From NCBI GenBank assembly GCA_036426205.1, contig CM071571.1, positions 108,969,257 to 109,033,256 on the forward strand: DNA of 64,000 bases. The letters are read 5' to 3'. A program made the position numbers and the translations under genes. Source of the DNA: Ascaphus truei. Taxonomy: Eukaryota; Chordata; Amphibia; Anura; Ascaphidae. Positions 43,401 to 53,986 of the stretch are shown in pieces (within the stretch, counting starts at the first letter, position 1; every line of letters begins with the position of its first letter). Under the pieces are notes generated by a model, which worked only from the letters and a program-made list of their open reading frames with translations, ran no database searches and was not told the DNA's origin.

Positions 43401-43687
43401 TTCCCAACACCGTGTCCACATCCCTGAAGGGTTACCCCATGTTACGCTGTGCTCGCCAGAAACAGGATGAAACCCCTGTGCTGAGATGGGATAGTAGCCA
43501 CCAGCCACAGACACGGGGGACCCCGTCCGGAATGTAGAGTAGTCTTCCCAACACCGTGTCCACATCCCTGAAGGGTTACCCCATGTTACGCTGTGCTCGC
43601 CAGAAACTAGATGAAACCCCTGTGCTGAGATGGGATAGTAGCCACCAGCCACAGACACAGTGACCCCGTCCGGAATGTAGAGTAGTC
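43401..43687 (-). repeat. 144-bp tandem duplication inside the LTR
   Basis: Copy 1 (43401-43544) and copy 2 (43545-43687) are nearly identical from TTCCCAACACCGTGTCCAC to ATGTAGAGTAGTC; they differ at only a few positions. Because the unit is a multiple of three, a minus-strand frame stays open through both copies by chance. Confidence 0.9.
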
Positions 43688-43688
43688 T

Positions 43689-44391
43689 TGCTGGCCGAGT
43701 CTAGGGCAGGAGAAGTGAGAGTAAACGTATACTTGCCACGTCTGATGCGGGAGAGGACCAGAGCGAGTGAGGTACTATTGCCAAGGTCAGAACTGGAGAA
43801 GAGCGGATGGTCGGAGTCCAGAGCCAACGGTCAGGGCAGGAGAGATACGTATGGTCGAAGTCAAGCCAAGGTCGGGGTTCCAGAGAGCGAGAGGTCCAAA
43901 GGCAGGCAGAGTCGGTACACGGGTAAGCAGAACTAGGACAAGGTAACAAGACATGGGAGGCAGAGGCAAACACCAGGTAACAGAGACTATGCTCAGCCAA
44001 AGTGCTAGTGGCACAGCTGAGCATAAGTAGCAGGCAAGGACCTTTCACCCCAGGGGGTGGAGCGGGGGTGTAACCCTCGCGAGGAGCCAGAATAGGCCGG
44101 AAGGGAAGAGACAGCTGGCAGTACTAGAACTAATGAGTTCCTCTTGACTCGTCGCTCGGAGGCGTTGCGCGGTGATGCGTCTCGCGTCTGCTCCTCCAAT
44201 CCCGTGGTGCAGGGTCTGTGTTTGCGCAGTGCGTTAGCGGGGACTGGTGCTCCCAAGGGGAGCGCACTGCACTTGCGGGGAGAGGCGCATGACGGACGAG
44301 GACAGCGTGGAAGGTTGCCAGCAGGTGTCGGGCCGGAGCGGAGGTAAGTGCGGGTGCGCGGAGTCCGCGTGAGGGACCGCGAGTCGTGACA
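43689..44391 (-). repeat. Solo LTR of a chromodomain-type Gypsy element (putative)
   Basis: On the minus strand it begins TGTCACGACTCGCGGTCCC and ends near CGGCCAGCA. The interior has the repeated AGGTCAGAACTGGAGAAG style of the element at 61372-63830. The sharp homology breaks of the surrounding LTR at both edges mark it as an insertion, but no clear target duplication was found. Confidence 0.5.
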
Positions 44392-45055
44392 CCCCAATGT
44401 ACTGAGGTGCTCCGGGCACCGTACCTCCCAGTGTCCACAGAACCAACCACCTACCCAAGTGTGTGAGACAGCGCTGCCCCACTAGCCCGTGTACAGTTGG
44501 TGCACTTTGGTGAGATGAGGTACCTGCCGGATGCTCCAGCACCGAGGCGCGCCGATAGAAAGGAAGACAGGATCCGCTGATCCAGCGATGGCATCGTCCA
44601 CGATGAGTCCGCCTCCGCATGGGGTGGTATCCGGTTGGAGTGTCCCACCATGAAGAGAGTCTCTGTGCCTTTTAGTGGTGGTCTGGTCCCAGACCACAGG
44701 CCGCAAATGCTGGGTAGCTTCTGCTGTGTCCCTGACACTAGGGATGCTAAGCGGGGCAGTGTCCCTGACTAAGGGGCCTGTCCCTATAGCAGACACAAAC
44801 GGAGATGAGTCAGGGCCAAGCTGGGGCCTAATAGGGGATACCTGGCCTAGTGCCGTTGCCACAGACACCTGCACATACAACCTACCTCTTCCTTGTCCCA
44901 GCTCCGACTGGCGTGGTGTCGATGCGCCAAAAGCAACAATCTCAGGGAGCAGGGGATTGCTGCAACCCTATTGGCTGGTCCCTGGCACCTGACCAACTGC
45001 TGTGCATTGTGGGGCTGTTGGGTGTAATGGCCGTCGCCGCTATGCTATACTGAGC

Positions 45056-46252
45056 ATATACTGGTTCACGCAGGCCAGGTAGGCTTCATAATGAACGGAA
45101 ATGCAGACAGGGAGGGATACAAGATGCTTGCTAGATATTATTCATCATTCTTGCCACGATAAAGCCATGCAATGGTTAAACAATGGTTGCAGCCCAGCAA
45201 TGTGGGGGTAGTAGGAATTGTCATGGGGCCTTGACTTCGGGCTATAAAACAATAAGACCATGCTTACATTGAGATGACATGTGACAGTTGGTAGAAAGGA
45301 TCTTATCTGCCAGAGTAAGATTCAAACGGCGCCGTTAAGTCCTGAGACCTTCCAAGGCCAGCAGACCCAGAGATGATGTCACTCTATTAGTTATCACTCT
45401 AATGATGTCACTCTATTAGTTATCACTGCAGATTCACATTATGTAAGATAATTAATATCTGATACAACTCAGGATATCAAATATAAATATAAAAGAGACA
45501 AAATACACTGATAATATGAGAAGATATCTATATTGCAAATATCAGATAATTAATTTCCCTCTCAAGATTAACCGTCATACTATAAAAAAAAAAAAAGGGT
45601 GTTTGAGTGCCTCACAATCCTCTTGACGCAAGGAGGTGAGAATCCTTACTAATCCCTCAATGGTTACAAGGGAGAGAATAATAGGGTATTTCAAACTCTC
45701 AGATTAATTTGGGATTAAGTAATTATCTCTCTCCCAGAAACGACAGCCATAAAACTGTCACTGGGGAGAGTGATGAGTGGGAGATAAGACACGCCCACAA
45801 ATGGCCTGTTCTCAGGTGTGCTTTATGCCACAGAGGCAAAAGTTGTGTGTTTAAAAGTCGGGCTTGAGAATCCCTGAGGTGTATTAATAACACATGGGTT
45901 TTCATATTTCCTATTTTCATGACCTCTTGTAATAACTAATATCATTCACTGGTTCTCTGTTTCAATCCTTTGTATTTAGTAAAACTGTCTGCATGTACAG
46001 TATATATTGTATGCTTTAGTAATCCTCATTTTCTGTAACAAGCACTGCACAGATTTTTAGTAATATTACATCTGAAATTTAATAAACCCTGTCTTTGCTT
46101 TTTAATTGAACCTATTAACTCTTTGTAGAGAGTGACCACATTTTCTGACATGTTTTGCTAAATTGGGTTTTGTTTTAATTATATTAACCGTGTTGATCAA
46201 AAAGATCTGATCAGAAAGGTTCCCCCTATATACAGCACTCAAATCATATATA
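45056..46252. other. Intergenic DNA, no gene seen
   Basis: GATGTCACTCTATTAGTTATCAC is repeated at 45374 and 45403 (unit about 29 bp). A poly(A) run lies at 45583-45595. Nothing else was recognised. Confidence 0.45.
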
Positions 46253-46745
46253 GGGGCCTATGCAGAGAGCAGCGAATTTTAAATTTGGCGAGTTTAATAA
46301 AAAGTAGCTTTTTTGGAGAGTTTTATTCTCCATATGCAGAAATGTGGGAATTCTGCTATGTTTAACATGAATGCGTGTGGCGAGTTTAAATTGGCGAGAT
46401 GCGCGCTGCAGAAATGTGTTAAGAAAAATTTGCGCCTTTTTTATTCCTTTGCTATGGCCGCGAGCGGCAGCAGCTTCTTGCCAACTTTTTCTGGCGAGGC
46501 AAAAAGGAGACAATCGCGCCATTTTATTGGCGCGAACAGCCGCTAGATGCCATTCGCGCCTCTCTGCATAAGGATATTTTTAAAACTGGCGAGATGGAGG
46601 TTCTCGCCAGCCGCGAGGCGAGTTTTAGAAATAGAAAAAAAAAATTGGCGCGTTTTTCGTAACTCGCCATTTTCTGCTGTTTTCTGCGCGATTTTCTCCA
46701 AAAAATGGCGAGTTTTGAAATAGCGCTGCTCTCTGCATAGGCCCC
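46253..46745. mobile_element. MITE with GGGGCCTATGCAGAGAGCAGC inverted ends
   Basis: This 493-bp element begins GGGGCCTATGCAGAGAGCAG and ends as its complement. Subterminal words AAATTTGGCGAG and ATGGCGAGTTTTG are inverted too. ATA flanks both sides (46250-46252 and 46746-46748), a possible 3-bp duplication. The interior repeats the word GGCGAG on both strands. No transposase is encoded. Confidence 0.7.
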
Positions 46746-46799
46746 ATAGTCTACTGATGGACAGCAATTGGTCCTGCGGATATGCTGCAAAAAACTGGT

Positions 46800-47700
46800 A
46801 AGTATCCCAGAATCACCGTTGAAATCAAAAATAATAAAACTTTATTACGTCTACGTAGATAATTAAAAACACAGATACATTATTAAAAAATCCCCATATT
46901 GTTGTGGCTGATGTGAGTAAATATTTGTAGAGATAAGGTAAGTATAATTAACTAATGTCTCAAATTATTCATATCCTAACATCCAAATATAGGCTACGAT
47001 TCTCTAATTGTAAACATCATTTATTAATATTGTATAGATTCAATCAGAGATAGGCTTGTATTGTGTCAAGGAGCACTTGTTGTACCGTAGGTGTATTAAA
47101 TGTCGATACAATGATCTATATTGCAGGTGGTGTTAGAGTATAAGGTAACCACACGTAAGGAAAAAATGGTAATTCTCTCTGTATATCCCGTAAGATACAA
47201 CCGTGAGACCCCTTCAATAATCCTGGTATTAACCACCTCTAATCAGCCCTCATATGCGTGAGCTGAGACACAAACCTGGACAACACGCGGTTTTTGCAGA
47301 TAGCAATGTCAGGTTAAAGTTTTGTAACTAAAGTCTCCTATGCAATAATAAACATTCGTTGTAACAAAGTCTCCTATGCAATTATAAACATTTGGCAGTA
47401 ACCAGAAATAAATGCTGCTGCACGATACAAGCCTGCTCGTTTGGTGTAGTAGGATGTCGCCACTTCGAGTGACGTCACTGCCGTGACGCCCTACGTTCCC
47501 GACGCACGTTTCACGTGTTCACCACGCTTCATCAGGGGGAGGAGGGATAGGATTATGATCCCAATGGTGATCTTTAAATACTCTCAGAAGGTTCATCCCC
47601 CAAACTACAATAGGTGGAGTCTGAGCCAAAATAGTGCTTGTCCAACCGGGAGGTAAGACGAACTCACAGGCATCCAAATCAAAGTAAATACGTATGGTGA
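46800..47700. mobile_element. Unclassified non-coding repeat with hammerhead-like motif
   Basis: AATAAAACTTTATTACGTCT near 46832 is followed by AT-rich DNA, then a GC-rich segment at 47455-47545 with the CTGATGAAG motif on the minus strand. CTCCTATGCAATAATAAACATT is duplicated at 47335 and 47368. Element ends were not defined. Confidence 0.35.
47505..47540 (-). other. CTGATGAA-hairpin-GAAAC motif (hammerhead-like)
   Basis: On the minus strand CCCCTGATGAAGCGTGGTGA is followed by ACACGTGAAACGTGCG. A CGTG/CACG stem separates CTGATGA from GAAAC. Confidence 0.45.
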
Positions 47701-48914
47701 CTGCGGTCTCATTTACATATTCAGTTTTGTTTTAATTACCTAGTTTTCTAGTATAATGGGACCGAGAACTCCTGAGCTGTACACTTAAAGGAATTGTGGG
47801 GGTGGCAGCAGCGTAACAGTTTTGGGGGCGTTGGGGCTCAACAGGAGGACTGGTTGTTTTTAACTACTTTTACACACACGTGCACACAGGTAAGCATGTA
47901 TCTGACAATTCTCAATTAAACAAGCTTTCCCTAGTAGCATAAGAAGAAAAAGCCTGTGATAGGTTGTCATGGAATTTTTATGTTTCACACTCTCAAAGCT
48001 TTTGGCTTTTGCCCTAAACTTTAGGCAAGACATAAGAGCTTTATGTACTAATTCCTCAATGTTGGTTAAAATGAATGGACAACTATCTAGAAGATTGATC
48101 ATTTCTAATGGGACCTGTCATAGGTGTCATCTTTCTCCTTTACTTTTTGCTCTCGCTCTGGAACCGCTTAATCATGCCATTCTATCAAAACCTAATATAT
48201 CCGGTTGTATAATAGGTAATGAAAAATGTAAGGTCTCCCTTTTCACAGTTGATATTATGCCAACTATCACAAAACCATTGACTACACTACCTAATTTATT
48301 CCAAAGTTTAAGCACGCTTGGTCAGATATCTGGCTGTAATATTAACAATACTAAATCCAAAACTCTTACCATAAATTGCCATCACATACGGTTAAACTAC
48401 AGTACTTCAATTAAACGTTGACTTCAAATGGAACCCACATAGTATTAGGTATTTAGGGGTCAACATCACAAGTGATTACCAAACTCTATACACTGCTAAT
48501 TACATCCCCCTCCCCTTCCTTTTAAATAGATAAATAAATGAAAGATCTAATGTCCTTGTATGATTTTCCCATTTTATGGATTTGCAGAATATGTTCAGTT
48601 AAAATGAATATCTTGCCTTGTATACTGTATTAGTTTCAAACTTTGCCAATTCTGGAAGCAGATGGAGAGTTGTCCCTACTTAGAAGCATTTTATTTGAAA
48701 TTATATAAATCTCAGAATTAATTAGAAAACTTATTTCTAGATCATGGGAAGAGGGAGACCTGGGTCTTCTAATAATTGCAAAACAGAATAAAGCTGTGGA
48801 ATAAAGTCAACTGGTGATGTGGCACATACCTCACGGAATTGAAAGATCGGTAGACATTGAATCGCACTTCTCGTTTTTTAATGTCTTCACCCAATTCATT
48901 TGGATTGGATAAAC

Positions 48915-49205
48915 AAACTAATAATAATTATTATTATTTTCTTTCATATAGCGCTTTTCAACCAATGCGACGCAAAGCGATTCAAAATTACAATATAGTG
49001 CACTGTACACAGCACTGTACATAGGATTTCTATAGACACAATCTCTGCCAAGATGAATTTCCAATCTATGTTTTTGGTGCCTGTGGCACAGGGAGATAAA
49101 GTCACTTGTCCAAGTCACAAGGAACTGTCACCAGGATTTGAACCAGGCTCCCCTGCTTCAAACTTGTGTCGTCGTTATCAGAGTCGGTGCCTAAAGAACT
49201 GCACC
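48915..49205 (-). repeat. MIR-like CORE-SINE with L2-like tail
   Basis: Read on the minus strand: GAGCCTGGTTCAAATCCTGG (B box), then CTTGTGACTTGGACAAGTGA and TTTATCTCCCTGTGCC, the conserved MIR core, and a tail AAAAGCGCTATATGAAAG followed by AATAATAATTATTATT. A-box sequence is weak. The tail resembles L2 LINE 3' ends, as in MIRs. Confidence 0.7.
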
Positions 49206-49253
49206 GAATAATATTATTACTAATATGATTATGAGCGACACACACAACCCTCA

Positions 49254-49290
49254 CCGTGATAAAGACTGTGTGCCAGTCGAAACGTTGGTT
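49254..49290 (+). other. Hammerhead-like hairpin motif
   Basis: CCGTGATAAAGACTG, TGTGC, CAGTCGAAACGTTGG: a perfect 5-bp GACTG/CAGTC stem before GAAACGTTGG. The first box is degenerate (GTGATAA for CTGATGA). Confidence 0.4.
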
Positions 49291-49356
49291 TATAATTGCT
49301 ACTTTTGCTCAAGTCTGTGTGCCTAGATGTCCTCCTATTCTGCTATTTTAGAATCC

Positions 49357-50152
49357 AGAGTTTTTACTGGGGGGTACCATGATGCTTCATTTATTGCATG
49401 GCTGGGTGTGGATACTATTCTACTCTGTACTGACATATCAGTAATGGTAACAACAGGCGGTGTTGGGATCAATCATGGGTTTTCTCCACTCAAGGCAGTA
49501 CCCTTTAGTGACAGGGGAGGAGGTGGGATCAGGTCTGAGGTTGCCCAATAATGGGTTCAGACTGGTACCCTCCACCTGCTGTGCTTAAGGGGGTTGCATC
49601 CTTAATTATAGTTAGTTGGTCTATACCATTGAGAGATAAGGTATCACACCCAAGCTGCTGTGCACTGGCAGGCCCAGGTTTCCTTCCCTTTGGGGAAGTG
49701 AGTGATTACCTATACCCCTGGTCCTACTAGAGTGCTGGGGAAAAACTAGGACTGCTGCAGGGCCCCTTGACCCGTAGTGAAGGTCCAGGGACCATCCGAA
49801 GTTTGAGACCAGAGTTGTGACTGCATTGGGCAGAGTTGCCAAGTGACTGCGCTGGGAGCAGAAGAGAATAAACCCGTTCCTGTTTCATATACTTCCTGTC
49901 TGGTGTGCAATTTTTCCGGTGGGAGAGGAAACCGTTCTACTGTGGGAGATGACCTCCATACATCTGGAGCCTACAGCACATGGAGACCCTGAGTACCCAT
50001 GAGCTAAATGATTGGCATGTACCCCAGAAGCCTGTTCTGCAGTCCCCCCTACCATCGGCGGACACCTCAGCTTCTTGTGAACCTACATGTAGCATGCACC
50101 ATATACCTGGTAACAGGGAAATCACCCATAGGGTGGGGGAAACACCGTTACA
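49357..50152 (+). repeat. LTR of the PNMA-gag Gypsy family, diverged
   Basis: Ends GGGTGGGGGAAACACCGTTACA (to 50152), the family's LTR terminus. It has AGAATAAACCCG at 49866 as a poly(A)-signal candidate. The start is set where LINE homology breaks and is approximate; no target duplication was found. Confidence 0.55.
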
Positions 50153-50720
50153 CTTGGTTTAATAGAGGTTTCCGTGGAATAAAATATATGATTTCCAGAT
50201 CCACAATTATAACCTTTAATGAATTATCTGAAAATAATCCCCATTTTAGGAAAGATTCATATAGATATTCTCAAATCATATATTTTATAAGATCTAAATT
50301 TATTGCGAATAACTTTTTGTACTGATTGTACTTATTTTGAACAGTTATACTTACACCTCAATAACAATCTAAATTATCCTCGACTATATGTAGGATTCTA
50401 GACCACATTGGGGATTCGGTAAAGGACAAATATATGATTTCTCGGGAGGTTGAATTGGGAAAGGAACTAGACTTAAGAGGACTGGCAAGATGTATGGGAA
50501 TCTGCTGCCAAAAGATCGGTATGTACTACCATTAGAAAAAAACCTCATATAAAATTATTTATAGATAGTATAAAACACCCACTAAACCTAACACCATAAA
50601 TCCAGCTATTTCCCCATTACACAAGGGAGAGAGGAAAGAAAACCATGTAAATGTTGCACACTACTAGACTATAATAGAAGAAGAACAGTATGGATAATGT
50701 TGAGATGTTAAAATATAAAT

Positions 50721-51170
50721 TTTTAGAAGAATACTCAATGAAAATAATTGCATATGACAAATAGACATATACAACATACACAGTGTGTTTGTAACCACCT
50801 TATGAGTAAATAGACATATTTGTCTTCATGAGATACAAATAATGAGGTTCCGTTTAGTAGGGATAGCCATGACGATGTGGGGCCTTGACGATGTGGGGCC
50901 ATGACTAGGGCTGTGAGTATGGCTTGAAAAACACCTGATTTAAACTGAAAAATGACAAAACTAATGTTTAGAGAGACCCCAGTTAGGGGGGCAGGTAGCA
51001 AGCCGTCTGCTTAAAAATTATTGCAGTGGACTTAATTCTAATTGCAGCTTGAGGAAGGTATCGACTGGATAGGGTTAAGTCCTCTGTGTCCACTGTAGCA
51101 GAACACTGCAGATGCAGCTACTTGTAAAGCTGATCAAGCTAAATTAGTCTGTGTTTAGCCCATGTACTAG
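50721..51170. other. Intergenic DNA, no gene seen
   Basis: GACGATGTGGGGCC is repeated at 50871 and 50888. No gene was recognised. Confidence 0.45.
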
Positions 51171-51380
51171 ATTTATTTATTTATTTATTTATAAAATATT
51201 TTACCAGGAAGTAATACATTGAGAGTTACCTCTCGTTTTCAAGTATGTCCTGGGCACAGAGTTAAGACAAATAATACATGGTTACAAATACAGTTACATA
51301 AATGAACAGGGTATACATTATATACAAGACATTGCATGCACAGTTAGAGAAGATAGACAAGGGGAGGTGAATACTGTATA
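51170..51380. repeat. Dispersed repeat (TTTACCAGGAAGTAATACAT type)
   Basis: A (TTTA)n run is followed by TACCAGGAAGTAATACATTG and AGTTACCTCTCGTTTTCAAG. I recall this as a recurrent interspersed sequence of frog genomes; the class is not assigned. Confidence 0.4.
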
Positions 51381-52099
51381 TCAAGAGAAGAATAAGTGGG
51401 AAGAAATGGTCGCTATATCACCTTCTCCCTTGCTCACTCAAACTAGACTAATTTACTAGTAATCTTCCTGCTGGCAACATCAATCGAGCTGTAAAGTGGG
51501 ATGCAGGACGCCAGTACCCAGCATGCGGTCGTCTCTCCGCACATCCCACTAGGTCTGCCTTCCAGATTGGTCGGTGACAAATTACATCAGTGAGATGCGA
51601 GCACCAATGTGCACGTTCCGTGTGTAACTACAAATTTTTTCCTGGGTGGGGTCGATTCAGCCTCTGGACACGCTTCTTCGGGCGTCCAGTTGCTATACCA
51701 ACCAAGGATTTCCGGTTTGCATGTATAGCGCCCTTTTGGTTTTATGAAGTGCTCCTAAAGGAGAGAATCTATGATGTGGCTCTCCTGTTGTCATAAATAC
51801 AGCATTGATGGCTTAAACAGAGGGGAAAATATTAGATAATATTGAGGAAGTATGAAAAAAAAACAAATATTTTAATGAAGATAAATCAAATGGGAGAGAA
51901 TAGTCAATATGAGAACATGACATTTATGCTTAAAGAGTACCTTTAAAGGATGATTAAGTATCCTTGTTCCCAAGGTTCTTGAACTATGATGAATGTTGTT
52001 AATAAAGTGAATTATTAATGTAGAGGATCAATGGTTATCCTGATTTTTAACAGGGGTACTTCATATCCCAACGGCACCAGATAGCGAGGAGTGAGCCTG
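51381..52099. other. Intergenic DNA, no gene seen
   Basis: A moderately GC-rich island lies at 51480-51670. Nothing coding was recognised. Confidence 0.4.
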
Positions 52100-52141
52100 T
52101 AAGGCTGAGGCCCCAGCGGAGGTACTGGGGCCTCAGCCTTA
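52100..52141. other. Perfect 17-bp hairpin
   Basis: TAAGGCTGAGGCCCCAG (52100-52116) pairs without mismatch to 52125-52141 across an 8-nt loop CGGAGGTA. Confidence 0.9.
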
Positions 52142-52229
52142 TAGTGTATTCTGTTATTCATGAATCGTAGGTCAGGGTTCAGGGCTAGAAAACTAAATGT
52201 AGTAATACATGATAACTAGGGTGGAACAG

Positions 52230-53000
52230 ATGATACTATGGATTAAATGAAAGATGAAAACATGAAGCCTTCATTAAGGCCATTTGGGCTGAGTGTTCTG
52301 AGCGTGTAAATCCACCTTCTTTCACGCAATTATATATTTATCTACGTATTTCACGGTCCCAATTTCCTCTGCGTTTGTCTTGGATTACTGTGTCAATCCC
52401 ATTAAATTTGAATATCTCGGCATTAACCCCCTGCCGTTAAATGATGTGTCTTGATACAGGGGTGTCAATCGTGTTCTCTGACCGTACCATATGTTCAAGA
52501 ATTTGCCTCCTGAATGTTTTTCTCCACATCTCGCTCCCCATAGATGCAGGTGGCTAGATATATCATGCCAATTGCGAGACAGTTTATAAAATGTCTGATC
52601 GAGTCGTTTTTGCTTCCATCCCAACTTGGAAAAGCTTTGCATGGTGTGGGAATGCCTTACAGCCATGGCACCTGCAAATGTCCATTGTTTTACTGGCCCC
52701 TAGCCATGTGGAAGTATGATTTGCCTCAAAGTGGCTGTGTACTAATTTATCACGTAGGTTCTTGGCCCTATTGTTTACCAGTTTGAGTATTTTAGGTAAT
52801 ACTTTTGGAAAGCATCATCCTCATAAAGGATGTGCCAATGTTTATTAAGGATATTGTGATGTTAGGCCACTCGTTATTGTATGTTCCTATAAAGCAAATC
52901 AGTTTTTTGTCAGTACTTGAGGATTGCTTAATGGTTAGTAATTAATCTCTTGACGTATATTTAGCTATTTTGTAGGCTCTTGAAATACTACAGTACCTAT
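52230..53000 (-). pseudogene. Penelope-like retroelement 3' coding fragment
   Basis: On the minus strand, frames interrupted by shifts carry INKHWHILYEDDAFQKYYLK (about 52855-52790) and IGPRTYVIN, which resemble the end of a Penelope-type RT. Next come a cysteine/histidine-containing stretch and IKCLTIGMIYLATCIYG, in the place of a GIY-YIG endonuclease start. WIYTLRTLSPNGLNEGF (about 52320-52270) is the diagnostic C-terminus of Penelope proteins. The GIY motif itself is degraded. It is a 5'-truncated, inactive copy. Confidence 0.6.
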
Positions 53001-53440
53001 ATTGTAGCCTCTTTCTAGAAATCGTTCTCCATTACGCAGGAGGAATTGTGGACAAAAAGTCTCCAACTCACATATCTTTCTCTTCTGCTCTTTAATTCAG
53101 CCCCTCTGGGACAGGGTTTTAAGATGTATTTATCCCAACACACATCACGGTAGATAAAGATCTGTGGTTCCTTTCATTAGGCAAACGTATCCCAAAATTA
53201 AATAAATACACAACTAAATGTACATATCATTTTTGTACTGCTACCAGATGCATAATAGCCAAACAGTTTAAATAAATCACCCCTGCATCATTTAAAATCA
53301 TCAGGAACCAAATTTATTTTGTTATGCTGATGGGAAAATGAACAGGTTACATGAATGACTTTATAACATTTTGATAAGAGTTTGGGAACCTTTATTAAAA
53401 TAGAGAATACAAAATTTCACATAATACAACTTCATATGAT
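53001..53440. other. Intergenic DNA, possibly more Penelope-like sequence
   Basis: No motif could be followed with confidence here. Confidence 0.35.
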
Positions 53441-53454
53441 TTGTATATATATTG

Positions 53455-53815
53455 TGAAGAATGCTGGTGCTATTAGCACCCTCTGTATCCACCTTTAAGA
53501 CCCACCTTAAAACACACCAGCTTAACGAAGCATGTGTGGCTCCGTGGTTGATACTTTTCACCTCATTCATAAACCTTGGCCCCTTGCAGACGCACTTACC
53601 AGAATGCCCTCCTACCGTCTCTGTACGTTCTTCCACCTACCGATTAGATTGTAAGCTCTTCAGAGCAGGGACTCCTTTTCCTAAATGTTACATTTATGTC
53701 TGAAGCGCTTCTTCCCATTATGTGTTATTTGTATTATTTGTTATTTATATGATTGTCACGTGTATTACTGCTGTGAATCGCTATGTACATTAATGGCGCT
53801 ATATAAATACAGACA
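53455..53815 (+). mobile_element. L2-like LINE 3' end
   Basis: A short frame STFKTHLKTHQLNEACVAPW resembles the extreme C-terminus of L2-type ORF2. It is followed by ATTAGATTGTAAGCTCTTCA and GAGCAGGGACTCC and the 3' tail AATGGCGCTATATAAATA, typical of L2 ends. Only the last few hundred bases of the LINE are present. Confidence 0.7.
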
Positions 53816-53986
53816 TACATATATACACATACAAAAAAGAAATACACCCAGCGCAATCACACAGAGATTATTAAATAATATAATTACCACATGTAGTAGC
53901 GGAGGGTATAAACCCTAACAATCTAACTTTCCCTGACTCAGTCTGCTGCCAATAGGTCTACCGCTCCACAGGCTGGTAACGAAAGA

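Larger units (their letters stand above)
43085..45055 (-). mobile_element. Minus-strand Gypsy 5' LTR, interrupted by a solo LTR
   Basis: The inner end at 43085 (TGTAGCGCACTTTCCCCCAC) is the reverse complement of the family's LTR terminus. It is bordered by CAGCGCCTCCAAA, the reversed primer site. 44392 to about 45055 matches the 13653-14739 LTR in reverse, including CAAGGAAGAGGTAGG-like and GGACAGGCCCCTTAG blocks. An unrelated LTR (43689-44391) and a 144-bp tandem duplication interrupt it. The outer end, the true LTR start, is missing beyond about 45055. Confidence 0.65.
47930..50720 (+). mobile_element. Second L1-like LINE copy, split by later insertions
   Basis: 47969-48421 encodes an RT fragment: LSPLLFALALEPLNHAILSK is canonical, but the catalytic YADD position reads FTVD, and GTRQGCPL is altered to GTCHRCHL. 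After 48890 the homology is interrupted by a SINE (48915-49200) and an LTR (to 50152), then resumes at 50153-50720 with an ORF2 C-terminal-like text (NPAISPLHKGERKE near 50600). It is old and inactive. Confidence 0.6.

Noticed and set aside
43263..43658. 131-codon frame with a repeated YYPISAQGF block
   Set aside because: The repetition comes from the 144-bp LTR duplication being divisible by three; the region is an LTR.
44100..44400. GC-rich, CpG-containing stretch as a host CpG-island promoter
   Set aside because: It lies within a minus-strand solo LTR; LTRs of this type are GC-rich and no host exon is next to it.
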